Below, piece by piece: positions 1 to 6,467 of a stretch of DNA of 9,726 bases. The notes beneath the pieces are model-generated. The model was not told the origin of the DNA, did no database searches, and was given only the letters and a program-made list of their open reading frames with translations. The DNA lies in NCBI GenBank assembly GCA_934569195.1, contig CAKTKB010000052.1:1-9726 (forward strand), read 5' to 3'. The position numbers and the translations under genes were made by a program. The first letter of the stretch is position 1. Each line of letters starts with the position of its first letter. Source of the stretch: an uncultured Oscillospiraceae bacterium (lineage in GTDB: Bacteria; Bacillota; Clostridia; Oscillospirales; Oscillospiraceae).

Positions 1-726
1 AAGCGTATAGGTGTGGTGTGCTTCCGCGGTGAAGGATTCGCCGCCGGAGGCATTCTCATTCAGCCAGGCCGACATATCCACATCCGAGTTGACATTATCC
101 GGCGAAGCCTTCCCCTGCGGCCATTTGACCAGAACGGGGCCGGCATAATTATTGGAGAAAACGGTCAGGCACACAGCCCCGCCGCAATCGGTCAGGGTAA
201 AGGTCGGATTGCTCTGTGACGTGAGCCGGAAAGTCGCCTTCAACTCCTTTTCATAAGGAGAAACGGAGGAAACCGAAATTCCAACAGAATCCGGCTGGCC
301 CGATCCGACATACTTAACGGTAACCGTGTGAGCAAAGCATGCGTCATTTTTCGCCATGGTGTAGATGCCGTTCACCGAATCCACCCGATTGCCCCGATCA
401 TCCTTCACGGAGCTGATCTGCCACCCGGCTGGTACCGTAATCCGATAGTCCATTGCGGTATCGGATATCTGCGCAACATTTTCCTTTTCATAGTTGTAAA
501 GATGGAACGTGATTCCCTGTGTGTCCCAATCAGAAACATCCAAGGAGCCTCCGTCAGGTTCCAGATAGTCGGATGAAAAATGGAACCCGGAAGCGTGAAT
601 TTCCGCTGCCCGCCGGTTATCGGCAACATACTTTGCAACCACAATGCCCGTAAGAGCAGCTACAGCAACGATCCCCAACAGGACAGCCACAATGATTTTT
701 CCAGACTGTTTTTTCTTTTGAGACAT
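1..726 (-). CDS. SipW-dependent-type exported protein, 3' end cut by window
   Basis: The frame stays open from ATG at 726 to the window edge, giving 242 codons with no stop, so the C-terminus is missing. GGAGGAG lies just upstream of the ATG and fixes the start. The N-terminus is a short lysine-rich stretch (residues 2-10), a hydrophobic helix (about 11-29) and then the sequence VVAKYVADNRR. The AKY motif at the end of the helix matches the neighbouring exported proteins and is typical of clostridial substrates of SipW-type signal peptidases. The rest is beta-rich, with many Ser, Gly, Asp and Val residues, and no catalytic motif is visible. The gene starts 10 bases after the previous stop and is the fourth exported protein of the cluster. 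It is probably a secreted or surface structural protein. Whether the missing end holds a wall anchor or a membrane helix cannot be seen. Export type is fairly sure; function is unknown. Confidence 0.82.
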   Translation of the reverse strand, partial: MSQKKKQSGKIIVAVLLGIVAVAALTGIVVAKYVADNRRAAEIHASGFHFSSDYLEPDGGSLDVSDWDTQGITFHLYNYEKENVAQISDTAMDYRITVPAGWQISSVKDDRGNRVDSVNGIYTMAKNDACFAHTVTVKYVGSGQPDSVGISVSSVSPYEKELKATFRLTSQSNPTFTLTDCGGAVCLTVFSNNYAGPVLVKWPQGKASPDNVNSDVDMSAWLNENASGGESFTAEAHHTYTL

Positions 727-736
727 CTTGCTCCTC

Positions 737-1279
737 CTAATCGACCTGCCAGGCTGAAATCCGCAGGGCAACCTCCGACAGTCCTGCATTGGCGTATTGC
801 AGATTCTTTTCTTCCTCCGGCCAGGTGACCGTCACCTGGTAGATATGCACCCCGTTTTCACCGGCCTGGAAGGACTTCACAGCGGACACGCTTTCCTGCG
901 CCGCCGAATCGGACAAGGTGATACGCTCCCCTTCTCCAACTACGGTCACCTCCAGGGGCAGGCTGCCATGAATCTCCGCGTGGATTTGGTACGCCTCCGT
1001 GACTTCGCTGGAGCGGGATGCGTCGGAATTTCGGACCGAGAACTGGAAGGTTGCACTCTTGCCCGGCGCGTCCACCTCAGAAACATCTATAAAATGATTG
1101 GAGGTGTCCTCTACATCAAACACAAAGGCCGCCACCCGGGCACTGTCGCTACCGCCGGAGACGGCCGCATATCTTGCATACAGTCCGCTGGTCATATAAG
1201 TGGAGATCAAGGTCAAGCACAGGAGAATCGCTGCGGCCCAGAGAGAAACATTGCCTTTTCTTTTATTCATCTTACGCAT
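737..1279 (-). CDS. TasA/camelysin-like SipW-dependent exported protein
   Basis: This is a 180-residue protein. A basic N-terminus is followed by a hydrophobic helix (about 13-33) and the signal end LYARYAAVSGGSDSARVA. The last part closely parallels the fibre subunit at 2749-3417, which has KYTTS then GTDKARVA. A SipW-type peptidase would be expected to cut near this motif. The mature part is a Val/Ser/Glu-rich beta protein that contains the APG motif seen in its paralogues and ends in WQVD; the main subunit also ends in QVD. It has no wall-sorting signal. The start lies two bases after the stop of the second signal peptidase, with GAGGA inside the end of that gene, so translation is probably coupled. 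A second in-frame ATG three codons later has a poorer ribosome site. It is probably a minor fibre subunit or accessory matrix protein. The family assignment rests on the signal region and the context. Confidence 0.85.
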   Translation of the reverse strand: MRKMNKRKGNVSLWAAAILLCLTLISTYMTSGLYARYAAVSGGSDSARVAAFVFDVEDTSNHFIDVSEVDAPGKSATFQFSVRNSDASRSSEVTEAYQIHAEIHGSLPLEVTVVGEGERITLSDSAAQESVSAVKSFQAGENGVHIYQVTVTWPEEEKNLQYANAGLSEVALRISAWQVD

Positions 1280-1281
1280 TC

Positions 1282-1842
1282 TCAGTCCTCGCTTTCTCTT
1301 TCTTCCTTCAGCCGCCGGATCTCATCCTTAATGGCATCCAGCTTCTTATCATTCTCGTCTTTCTCCTTACGGAAGGACAGCTCAATCAGCAGGAGCGCCG
1401 CCGCAAGAAGCAGGACACAGGCTACGGGCGTTTTCAGAATGTTCACCACCGTACCCACCCAGGGAATCCAGCCGATAACCACGCCCACAACGGCGCTCCG
1501 GTCAAAGGCCGCATCCGGCACGTTGTTGGCGTCGCCCTGGGTGACGACCTGATCGCCGTCCAGCTCGATTACCCGGTGTACGATCAGCTCCCGGCCGGAT
1601 CGATACACGACAATATCGCCGACGGCAATTTCGTCCGTCCCCTTTACAAAAATCAAATCCCCTTTGGAGAAGGTCGGCTCCATGCTGCCGGAAAGGACCG
1701 TCGCCGCGCCATAGCCGAAGGGCATGGGCATCTGATTTCCGGCAACACTTTTCGCATTGAGCAGGTACACATTCAGCCCCAGCAGCAGGCCGAGGAAAAT
1801 CAATCCTATGCGGCGAAAAACAGATTTCTTCTTTGCTTTCAT
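1282..1842 (-). CDS. sipW: SipW-type signal peptidase I (second copy)
   Basis: This 186-residue membrane peptidase removes signal peptides on the outer face of the cytoplasmic membrane. The nucleophile is Ser53 in VLSGSMEPTF. The second catalytic residue is His89 in IVHRV, in place of the lysine of ordinary bacterial type I peptidases. GDANN at 103-107 is the third conserved block. These are the marks of the ER/SipW branch (S26B). There is one membrane helix near residues 11-29, a second near 138-155, and a charged helical tail. I place the start at MKAKKKS (1842). An upstream in-frame start at 1926 would add 28 residues that overlap the previous gene and look non-coding. ATG and the preceding TGA overlap as ATGA, which suggests translational coupling. 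Likely substrates are the exported proteins encoded on either side. The peptidase differs clearly in sequence from the copy at 3528-4205, so it is not a recent duplicate. Confidence 0.93.
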   Translation of the reverse strand: MKAKKKSVFRRIGLIFLGLLLGLNVYLLNAKSVAGNQMPMPFGYGAATVLSGSMEPTFSKGDLIFVKGTDEIAVGDIVVYRSGRELIVHRVIELDGDQVVTQGDANNVPDAAFDRSAVVGVVIGWIPWVGTVVNILKTPVACVLLLAAALLLIELSFRKEKDENDKKLDAIKDEIRRLKEERESED

Positions 1843-2603
1843 GCTCTGCGCGCCTTTTCTCTGCGCCTGTCCCAAACGGCAAGAACCGCCATTGCACACA
1901 GGGCAGCTACCGCCAGGATAAACCACAGCATCATGTGCGCGTTATCGCCGGTCTTGGGCGGCACAAGACCGCCGTCGTAATTGTCGTCCTCCACCACGAT
2001 ATACAGTCCATACCGCACTTCGTCGAGCTGAGACTGATTGCCCCGCTGGGTATCGTCCCGGTCGGCTGCATCATCCACGGAAAAGGCCCACTGCCAATCG
2101 ATGTCCACCGTCTTTACGGAGCTGCCGCTCACCGTGCCGCTGACGGCATTCACCACCTGCTCTGCCTTCACACCGCCGGGCAGCGTGTAGGCCGTCGTGA
2201 CGGCTGCGTCCGCACCGGAAAGGCTGGCGAGAACAGGCACGCCGGTTTCGTCCAGCCGGTACAGCACCGCCGTATAGCGAATGCTGCCGCCCGCCGTATT
2301 CAGCAGACGGATGCAGGTAGTTTTCTCGGTGCCGGGGGCAAGGACATTCTTGCCGTCCTCGGCGGAAACATTGTCATAGCTCGACCGGAACATAGACAGC
2401 CGGATCACGCCGCTTGCGTCGATGTCGGCAGCGGAGTCCCAGGTAAGGCTCCCGGTACGGTAGGTCAGTGTGCGGTCAGAGTCTGCGCCGGGCAGCGCCC
2501 ATGTCAGGTTAAACGCATAGGGAAATGTGAAAAGTGCTGCGGCAAACAGCACCACGATGGCCGCAGCCAGGATACCTCTGCGGGTTTTCTTTTTCTGCTC
2601 CAA
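1839..2603 (-). CDS. Wall-anchored TasA-like paralogue with PPKTG sorting signal
   Basis: I read 254 residues from a TTG start. The N-terminus MEQKKKTRRG and a hydrophobic helix (about 11-37) form a signal peptide, but without the AKY motif of the other substrates. The mature part shares two blocks with the main subunit: NVLAPGTEKTT near 86-96, and a C-terminal domain with IDWQWAF, GNQSQL and a following beta strand. It ends with VPPKTGD (214-220), a hydrophobic helix (about 223-243) and an arginine-rich tail, which is a cell-wall sorting signal. PPKTG is of the (S/P)PxTG type used by Clostridioides difficile sortase B. The longer frame to GTG at 2696 lacks a ribosome site and would translate an inverted repeat as arginine-rich sequence, whereas TTG at 2603 has AGAAAGGAG ten bases upstream. 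By inference it is the anchor or cap that links the fibre to peptidoglycan. No sortase is encoded in the window. Confidence 0.85.
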   Translation of the reverse strand: MEQKKKTRRGILAAAIVVLFAAALFTFPYAFNLTWALPGADSDRTLTYRTGSLTWDSAADIDASGVIRLSMFRSSYDNVSAEDGKNVLAPGTEKTTCIRLLNTAGGSIRYTAVLYRLDETGVPVLASLSGADAAVTTAYTLPGGVKAEQVVNAVSGTVSGSSVKTVDIDWQWAFSVDDAADRDDTQRGNQSQLDEVRYGLYIVVEDDNYDGGLVPPKTGDNAHMMLWFILAVAALCAMAVLAVWDRRREKARRA

Positions 2604-2613
2604 GGGTCTTGCT

Positions 2614-2622
2614 CTCCTTTCT
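2614..2622 (-). promoter_or_regulatory. Ribosome binding site that supports a TTG start
   Basis: Read on the minus strand this is AGAAAGGAG, ten bases before TTG at 2603. It is the only good Shine-Dalgarno match between the inverted repeats and the signal peptide. It is the main reason for choosing the TTG start over the GTG inside the repeat. Confidence 0.7.
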
Positions 2623-2632
2623 GTCCGTAACC

Positions 2633-2677
2633 GGCTTTTCAGAACGCCGAAGCGCCGCTTTGGCACTCTGAAAAGCC
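2633..2677. repeat. Long inverted repeat in the intergenic region
   Basis: The arms GGCTTTTCAGA (2633-2643) and TCTGAAAAGCC (2667-2677) are perfectly complementary. After an AC/AC internal loop, GCCGAAGC (2646-2653) pairs with GCTTTGGC (2657-2664), leaving a three-base GCC loop. The inner arm has one mismatch on the minus strand, and that position becomes a G-U pair on the plus strand. Neither side has a run of T residues, so it is not a standard terminator. It lies between the main subunit gene and the anchor gene. It probably stabilises the upstream mRNA or reduces downstream expression, and it may be a member of a dispersed REP-like repeat family. Confidence 0.85.
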
Positions 2678-2710
2678 TCCCTCTCCTCTCCGCCACGAGG
2701 GAGGAGAGGG
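2676..2710. repeat. Second inverted repeat with two alternative pairings
   Basis: CCCTCTCCTC (2679-2688) pairs perfectly with GAGGAGAGGG (2701-2710). Alternatively CCTCCCTC (2676-2683) pairs with GAGGGAGG (2697-2704). The two foldings exclude each other. The element abuts the 2633-2677 hairpin and shares its last two bases. With it, it forms a composite structure of about 78 bases downstream of the main subunit gene. Confidence 0.75.
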
Positions 2711-2748
2711 AAACAATTGCTTTTTATCAGCGGATAGAACCGATCGAA

Positions 2749-3417
2749 TCAGTCAACCTGCGTTGCAGTGATGGTGATAGCGAAGGTCACATTCTCCAGG
2801 GTCTGAGAGTTGCCCATTTCGGTGTCGCCAGCATCATTGCCCTCAACTGCCCACTCCCAACCGATGGTGTAAACCTGATCAGCAGCAGTGAAAGCTGCGG
2901 GCAGCTCGCCGGGATTGTAGGTCTTGGAGCCAGAAGAATCGCCGGACAGAGCCTTGATGGCGTTCAGCAGCTCGGCAACCGTATTGTACTTGGTAGCATC
3001 GGCATCACCCGGCTTCTGGAGGGTCCACTTGAAGCTGGAATTCGCATCCAGGCTATCGTAATCGCCGGTGATGGTGGGGTTCACAGTGAAGGTGTAAGCA
3101 ACTTCGGGAGCGCCAATCTTGTCGGTCTTGTAGTTGGTGTAGCCGAAGGCAAAGGTCGTGGTCTTCGTGGTGCCGGGAGCAATGACATTGGTAAAGCCGT
3201 CAACATCACCGGAGGACTTCACATTGGTGTATACGTCGTCAAACAGATCAATGGTAGTGTTGGCATCCTGGTCAAAGCCCCAATAGGCAACACGAGCCTT
3301 GTCGGTGCCGGTGGTGCTGGTCGTATACTTTGCGAAAGTGCTGCTGATGACGCAGGTGGTCAGCAGAGTCAGCACCAACAGAGCAGAAGCCAGGCGCATT
3401 GCTTTGTTTTTCTTCAT
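2749..3417 (-). CDS. Major TasA-like fibre/matrix subunit
   Basis: This is a 222-residue exported protein. The signal peptide is a lysine-rich start, a helix (about 8-26) and STFAKYTTSTTG, with cleavage expected near TFA as in Bacillus TasA and camelysin. The mature part is Thr-, Asp- and Asn-rich and predicted to be mostly beta. It carries NVIAPGTTKTT, a GWEWAVEG block and a C-terminus ending in QVD. The ribosome site is very strong (AAAAGGAGTT, seven bases before ATG). Codon choice is more biased than in its neighbours, favouring GCT, CGT, GGC, AAG and CTG, which suggests high expression. It follows one SipW-type peptidase, and inverted repeats lie on both sides, as expected for a subunit made in excess. 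By analogy with TasA it would be cut, exported and assembled into extracellular fibres. Similarity to TasA is seen mostly in the signal region and the gene order, so a biofilm role is inference. Confidence 0.85.
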   Translation of the reverse strand: MKKNKAMRLASALLVLTLLTTCVISSTFAKYTTSTTGTDKARVAYWGFDQDANTTIDLFDDVYTNVKSSGDVDGFTNVIAPGTTKTTTFAFGYTNYKTDKIGAPEVAYTFTVNPTITGDYDSLDANSSFKWTLQKPGDADATKYNTVAELLNAIKALSGDSSGSKTYNPGELPAAFTAADQVYTIGWEWAVEGNDAGDTEMGNSQTLENVTFAITITATQVD

Positions 3418-3443
3418 AACAATTAACTCCTTTTGGATTTTTG

Positions 3444-3466
3444 CTGATTCTGCCGGGCAGAATCAG
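3444..3466. repeat. Perfect 11-bp inverted repeat in the leader of the major subunit gene
   Basis: CTGATTCTGCC (3444-3454) and GGCAGAATCAG (3456-3466) are exact complements around a single G. In RNA the stem would be about 9 bp with a five-base loop. It lies about 27 bases before the major subunit's ATG and just upstream of its ribosome site. The bases that follow on the minus strand are GCAAAAATCC, with no T run, so a terminator is unlikely. It could be a 5' stabilising hairpin, an RNA-processing site or an operator. Confidence 0.7.
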
Positions 3467-3527
3467 ATCAATATATGCACCTCACCGACGGGCGTGGCCC
3501 CTGCCGGTGAAATAGCCGAAATAAGAA

Positions 3528-4205
3528 TCACTGCCCCTTGTTTTCGCCGGCAGTCGCATCTGCGGTCTCGGTCCGGCTCTCCTTGGCGGCCTTTTCCGCC
3601 CGCAGGGCCTCCAGCTCCGCCATCAGAGCATCGGTGTCGCTGTCCTTTTTCTTTTCGTACATCCGGCGGCGGACCATATCGTATCCGATGAGCAGCAGGA
3701 TAGGCAGCGCCACAAAGATAATCAGGCCGGGCGTAGACTGCATGAACAAGGCAAAGGAGCCCAGGCCCGCAATGTGGAACTGATACACGCCCACCAGCAT
3801 ACTCGCCGGGACAGGCGCCATATCCTCCGTGTTGTTGGCGTCGCCCTTGGTGATGTAAGAGATATTTCCGGCCTCGTCCGTCTCGATCTCCATCACACGG
3901 TGGGTCGTGGTGGTCGTACCGTTGCCCATGGGGTCGTAGAAGCAGATCACGTCGCCAACCCGAACATCCTCCGGATCGGCAGTCTTGCAGATGATGAGAG
4001 AACCGGAATCAAAGGTGCCCTTCATCGAATCGGTAAGGACGATCATGGGGAAGATGCCTCCCACAGACGGCACCTTATCCTTATCGGTAAACTGCTTGGC
4101 GATCAGCGTGCAGTTGATAACCAGAATCGGAATCAGAATGATGCACAGCACGATGCCCAAAATGGTCAGCAGCTTATGCACGGGGGATGTCTTTTCTTTG
4201 GTCAT
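3528..4205 (-). CDS. sipW: SipW-type signal peptidase I (first copy)
   Basis: This 225-residue membrane peptidase has Ser60 as nucleophile in VLTDSMKGTF and His102 as the general base in THRV. GDANN at 121-125 is the third conserved block, which places it in the SipW/ER branch (S26B). A membrane helix spans about 12-35 and a second about 156-175. The tail after the second helix is long, charged and Ala/Glu/Lys-rich (about 180-225). That tail and the threonine run before the catalytic histidine distinguish it from the copy at 1282-1842. It is the first gene of the cluster. ATG at 4205 follows GAGG at a spacing of nine bases and a long leader. The major subunit gene begins 110 bases downstream of its stop, so that subunit is the natural substrate. 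Catalytic identity is secure; substrate pairing is inferred from order. Confidence 0.93.
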   Translation of the reverse strand: MTKEKTSPVHKLLTILGIVLCIILIPILVINCTLIAKQFTDKDKVPSVGGIFPMIVLTDSMKGTFDSGSLIICKTADPEDVRVGDVICFYDPMGNGTTTTTHRVMEIETDEAGNISYITKGDANNTEDMAPVPASMLVGVYQFHIAGLGSFALFMQSTPGLIIFVALPILLLIGYDMVRRRMYEKKKDSDTDALMAELEALRAEKAAKESRTETADATAGENKGQ

Positions 4206-4482
4206 ATACGCTTACCTCTCTCATCCTATATGTCTATATATAATGTATCAGCCGGTTCTGAAGGGGCGCCCGGCATTTGGCCGGTCTGCGCAGCAATATG
4301 GGAGGTCACATCGCGTCAGGCAACTCCGGTATTTCGCCGCCCACATACTTTTATGGTCAAGCCGTACCCATTGTGCTTCGCTGTGTTCCTCCCACGTTTT
4401 CCGTGTGTCTGTGTAACACATAAAGTTCGATTTTATAGGAAAGTGTTTTTGGGTGAGACACAAATACACTATCACAGCATTG

Positions 4483-4511
4483 AGTATTGCATACGACTTC
4501 TGAAAAATCAA
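4483..4511 (-). promoter_or_regulatory. Candidate sigma-A promoter of the exported-protein operon
   Basis: On the minus strand TTGATT (4506-4511) is followed by 17 bases and AATACT (4483-4488), with TG one base before the -10 box (extended -10). Four of six -10 bases and four of six -35 bases match consensus. Transcription would begin near 4476 and leave a leader of about 270 bases. A TATAAA at 4432-4437 is an alternative -10 box, but it lacks a good -35 element. Confidence 0.45.
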
Positions 4512-4582
4512 GTAATATGGGGAAATTTAGCGAAAAACCACAAGAAAAAGCAAAATGCCAAGGCCGCAAACCTTACGTTGCC

Positions 4583-4620
4583 AACAAAATACCCCGACAC
4601 CGGGTATCCGGCATCGGGGT
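4583..4620 (-). terminator. Rho-independent terminator of the VirD4-like gene
   Basis: Read on the minus strand, ACCCCGA pairs with TCGGGGT. A TG/TG mismatch follows, then CCGG/CCGG around a four-base loop. The stem is followed by ATTTTGTT. It starts about 20 bases after the stop codon of the VirD4-like gene. The plus-strand side also runs into TTTTCT, so it could work in both directions, but no plus-strand gene ends here. Confidence 0.85.
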
Positions 4621-4640
4621 TTTCTGTCCGGGGCGCCGCC

Positions 4641-6467
4641 TTAGGACGCCCGGATACCTGCCTTCCCGCCTGCGTTGGTAATATCCCGGGCAAACTTCAA
4701 GGCTTCGTCCTTGGTCCGAAATGCCACGTCTACCGGGGGATGCTGCAGCCTCTTCGCCGCCTCCTCAACACCCTCTCCCGTGACGGCCGCAATCATGCGG
4801 GCAAGCTCCATGCGGTCCCCCTGTCCTTCCATAACGCCCACATGATACTTTTTCTCCTCCGCCTTCTTCCGCCTTGCCTCCAGCTCGGCGATTCTGGCAT
4901 CCACCTTGGACATCAGGCTCTCGTAATCCATGCGCGCATTCAGCCTTGCTTCCTCCAGCGAGGAGGGGGCCTTGGGCATCTCGGGCGCTTTCCGTCCAGT
5001 GGACTTTCCGGCAGACGCCGGGGCTCTGTGTTTTTGTGTCATCTTCTTGACGAATGCCTCAAAATCAAAGGTACGCCGCGGCTTTCCGCCTGCTCCGGGC
5101 TTCCGGCAGGGCGCTTTCCAGTTGGAGTTGTCGTACATCTCATCGTAGAAGGGCAGATGGGTGACAAACTTATACTGGCTATCTACCATGACCAGGGCCG
5201 TTCCGGTGGGCATGGCTGCCAGCTGGGGCGCCGTAATAAGCGGTTCCCTGGTCATATGACCGTTGTTTTCAATCTGCCGTTCGCCGCAGCGCTGTGCCCA
5301 CTCGGTAAGGGTCCCCCAGCTGTTGGTGGAAAAGCCGATGGTAATGCCGATGCAGGAGTTGATCGTCTCTGCCTTGTTCTTGCCGTAGACGTCCTCCAGC
5401 TGGGCATTGCTCTGGAGAATCAGCATCAGCCGCATGTTCCGGCTGCGCCCGGCGACCATCAGATTGGGCAGCGTGGGGATGCTCTTACCCACCGAGCCAA
5501 GCTCCTCCAGGATAACATTCACCCGGATCGGGAGCTTTCCGCCACGCTCCTGCGCGACACGGATGAGGTGCTGGGTGAACTGGGAAATCAGCAATCCGCT
5601 CAGGCCGTCATACACATCCGTTTCATCCGGCGTGATGATAAAGCAGGCGAAGGGCTTTTCCACGTCGATGTCCATGATGTTCAGCGTATCCTCGCTGAGC
5701 ATCTCCATCAGGCCCTTGCTGCGGCTGAAAACCTCCAGCCCCGATGCCGCCACACTATGAATGGAACCTCTCGTTTCGTTGGGGGCGGTGACGTAGGTTG
5801 CAAGATTCCGCCTTGCCAGCGAATCCAGTGGGAGTTCCTCGTAGAACGCCTTTAAGAGCGTTTCACCGGGACCGCCAAAACGGATCTCGGATTGCTCCAT
5901 CATGACCGCAACGCTGTCCAGGTGGATATTCTCCGCATCGGCGGTTTCAAGCAGCCCATAGGTCAGGCCCTTCGCGTAGTTCACGGAGGCGTCCGTCCAG
6001 AATTTTTCGGAGTGCCCGTCATAGGGATAAACACCGTTCCAAAGCTCGCTGAGCATGGAGCTTGCAATGTCATGACCGTCCGGGTCCTTGGACCGAAAAT
6101 ACCGGTACGGATAGGTTAACGGGTTCCATTTTGTGGGACTTTCGCGTGGTCTGCGGAAGTCCACGCAGAAAACCGGATAGTTTTCCGGAATATAGCAGGC
6201 ATTCCTTCTGTATCCTTCACCCTTTGGGTCCAGCATAATCAGGCTCTCGCCCTTCCGGAGGACCTCTCTGACAAAAGGCAGACTGCAGCACTGACTTTTA
6301 CCTCTGCCGGTTCGGCCGATTACCGCGATGTGCGACTCGCCGTCGTCGGAATATTTGCTGCCGTTTTCCACGTATACCACCGGACCTGCGCCGCCCGCCG
6401 GGTCGGTGGTTTTACGGAATCTGCGTTTGATTTCATTAACCGTGTTCCAGCGCTCACTTCTGCTCAT
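4641..6467 (-). CDS. VirD4/TraG-type ATPase with L7/L12-like C-terminal domain
   Basis: This is a 608-residue P-loop ATPase of the type IV coupling-protein class. The Walker A is GRTGRGKS (51-58) and is followed by the DPKGEG motif (80-85). The Walker B position reads VNVILEELG (316-324), with Glu where Asp is usual. A conserved AGRSRNMRLMLILQS block and QLEDVYG follow (339-362). No membrane helix precedes the Walker A, whereas classical VirD4 proteins have one or more, so this form is soluble or bound through a partner. A basic linker and a probable coiled coil (about 504-540) lead to residues 541-608. There VTGEGVEEAAKRL and KDEALKFARDITNAGG resemble the C-terminal domain of ribosomal protein L7/L12, which has the ClpS fold. 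The ATG overlaps the stop of the preceding ATPase gene as ATGA. Its role may be DNA or protein pumping, but no relaxase or VirB-like genes are visible, so the substrate is unknown. Confidence 0.88.
   Translation of the reverse strand: MSRSERWNTVNEIKRRFRKTTDPAGGAGPVVYVENGSKYSDDGESHIAVIGRTGRGKSQCCSLPFVREVLRKGESLIMLDPKGEGYRRNACYIPENYPVFCVDFRRPRESPTKWNPLTYPYRYFRSKDPDGHDIASSMLSELWNGVYPYDGHSEKFWTDASVNYAKGLTYGLLETADAENIHLDSVAVMMEQSEIRFGGPGETLLKAFYEELPLDSLARRNLATYVTAPNETRGSIHSVAASGLEVFSRSKGLMEMLSEDTLNIMDIDVEKPFACFIITPDETDVYDGLSGLLISQFTQHLIRVAQERGGKLPIRVNVILEELGSVGKSIPTLPNLMVAGRSRNMRLMLILQSNAQLEDVYGKNKAETINSCIGITIGFSTNSWGTLTEWAQRCGERQIENNGHMTREPLITAPQLAAMPTGTALVMVDSQYKFVTHLPFYDEMYDNSNWKAPCRKPGAGGKPRRTFDFEAFVKKMTQKHRAPASAGKSTGRKAPEMPKAPSSLEEARLNARMDYESLMSKVDARIAELEARRKKAEEKKYHVGVMEGQGDRMELARMIAAVTGEGVEEAAKRLQHPPVDVAFRTKDEALKFARDITNAGGKAGIRAS

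Larger units (their letters stand above)
4206..4640. other. Intergenic region between the two modules
   Basis: No convincing gene lies here. The short frames on the minus strand lack ribosome sites and are rich in Cys and Trp. The part near 4583-4620 is the terminator of the VirD4-like gene. About 4430-4580 is AT-rich and holds the candidate promoter. The stretch 4240-4430 is more GC-rich and probably forms the leader of the exported-protein operon. It includes a short CCGGC/GCCGG hairpin (near 4269-4283) and an 11-base palindrome, TGTGT-A-ACACA (4410-4420), that could be an operator. I recognise no riboswitch family in it. Confidence 0.6.

Noticed and set aside
797..1980. Overlapping plus-strand frames of about 250 codons
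   Set aside because: They are antisense to clear signal-peptide and peptidase genes, have low-complexity products and lack good ribosome sites.
4240..4470. A c-di-GMP or other known riboswitch in the leader
   Set aside because: I looked for conserved cores, such as the GGxAAxCC-type blocks of c-di-GMP-I, and found none that I could support.
4248..4569. Short minus-strand frames of 87 and 70 codons in the intergenic region
   Set aside because: They have no Shine-Dalgarno, odd Cys/Trp-rich composition, and they overlap each other and the candidate promoter.
3774..5855. A 693-codon open frame on the plus strand
   Set aside because: It is antisense to the VirD4-like and first peptidase genes and crosses the terminator. 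Its translation is His/Arg/Gly-rich with no domain. It is a shadow of GC-rich coding on the other strand.
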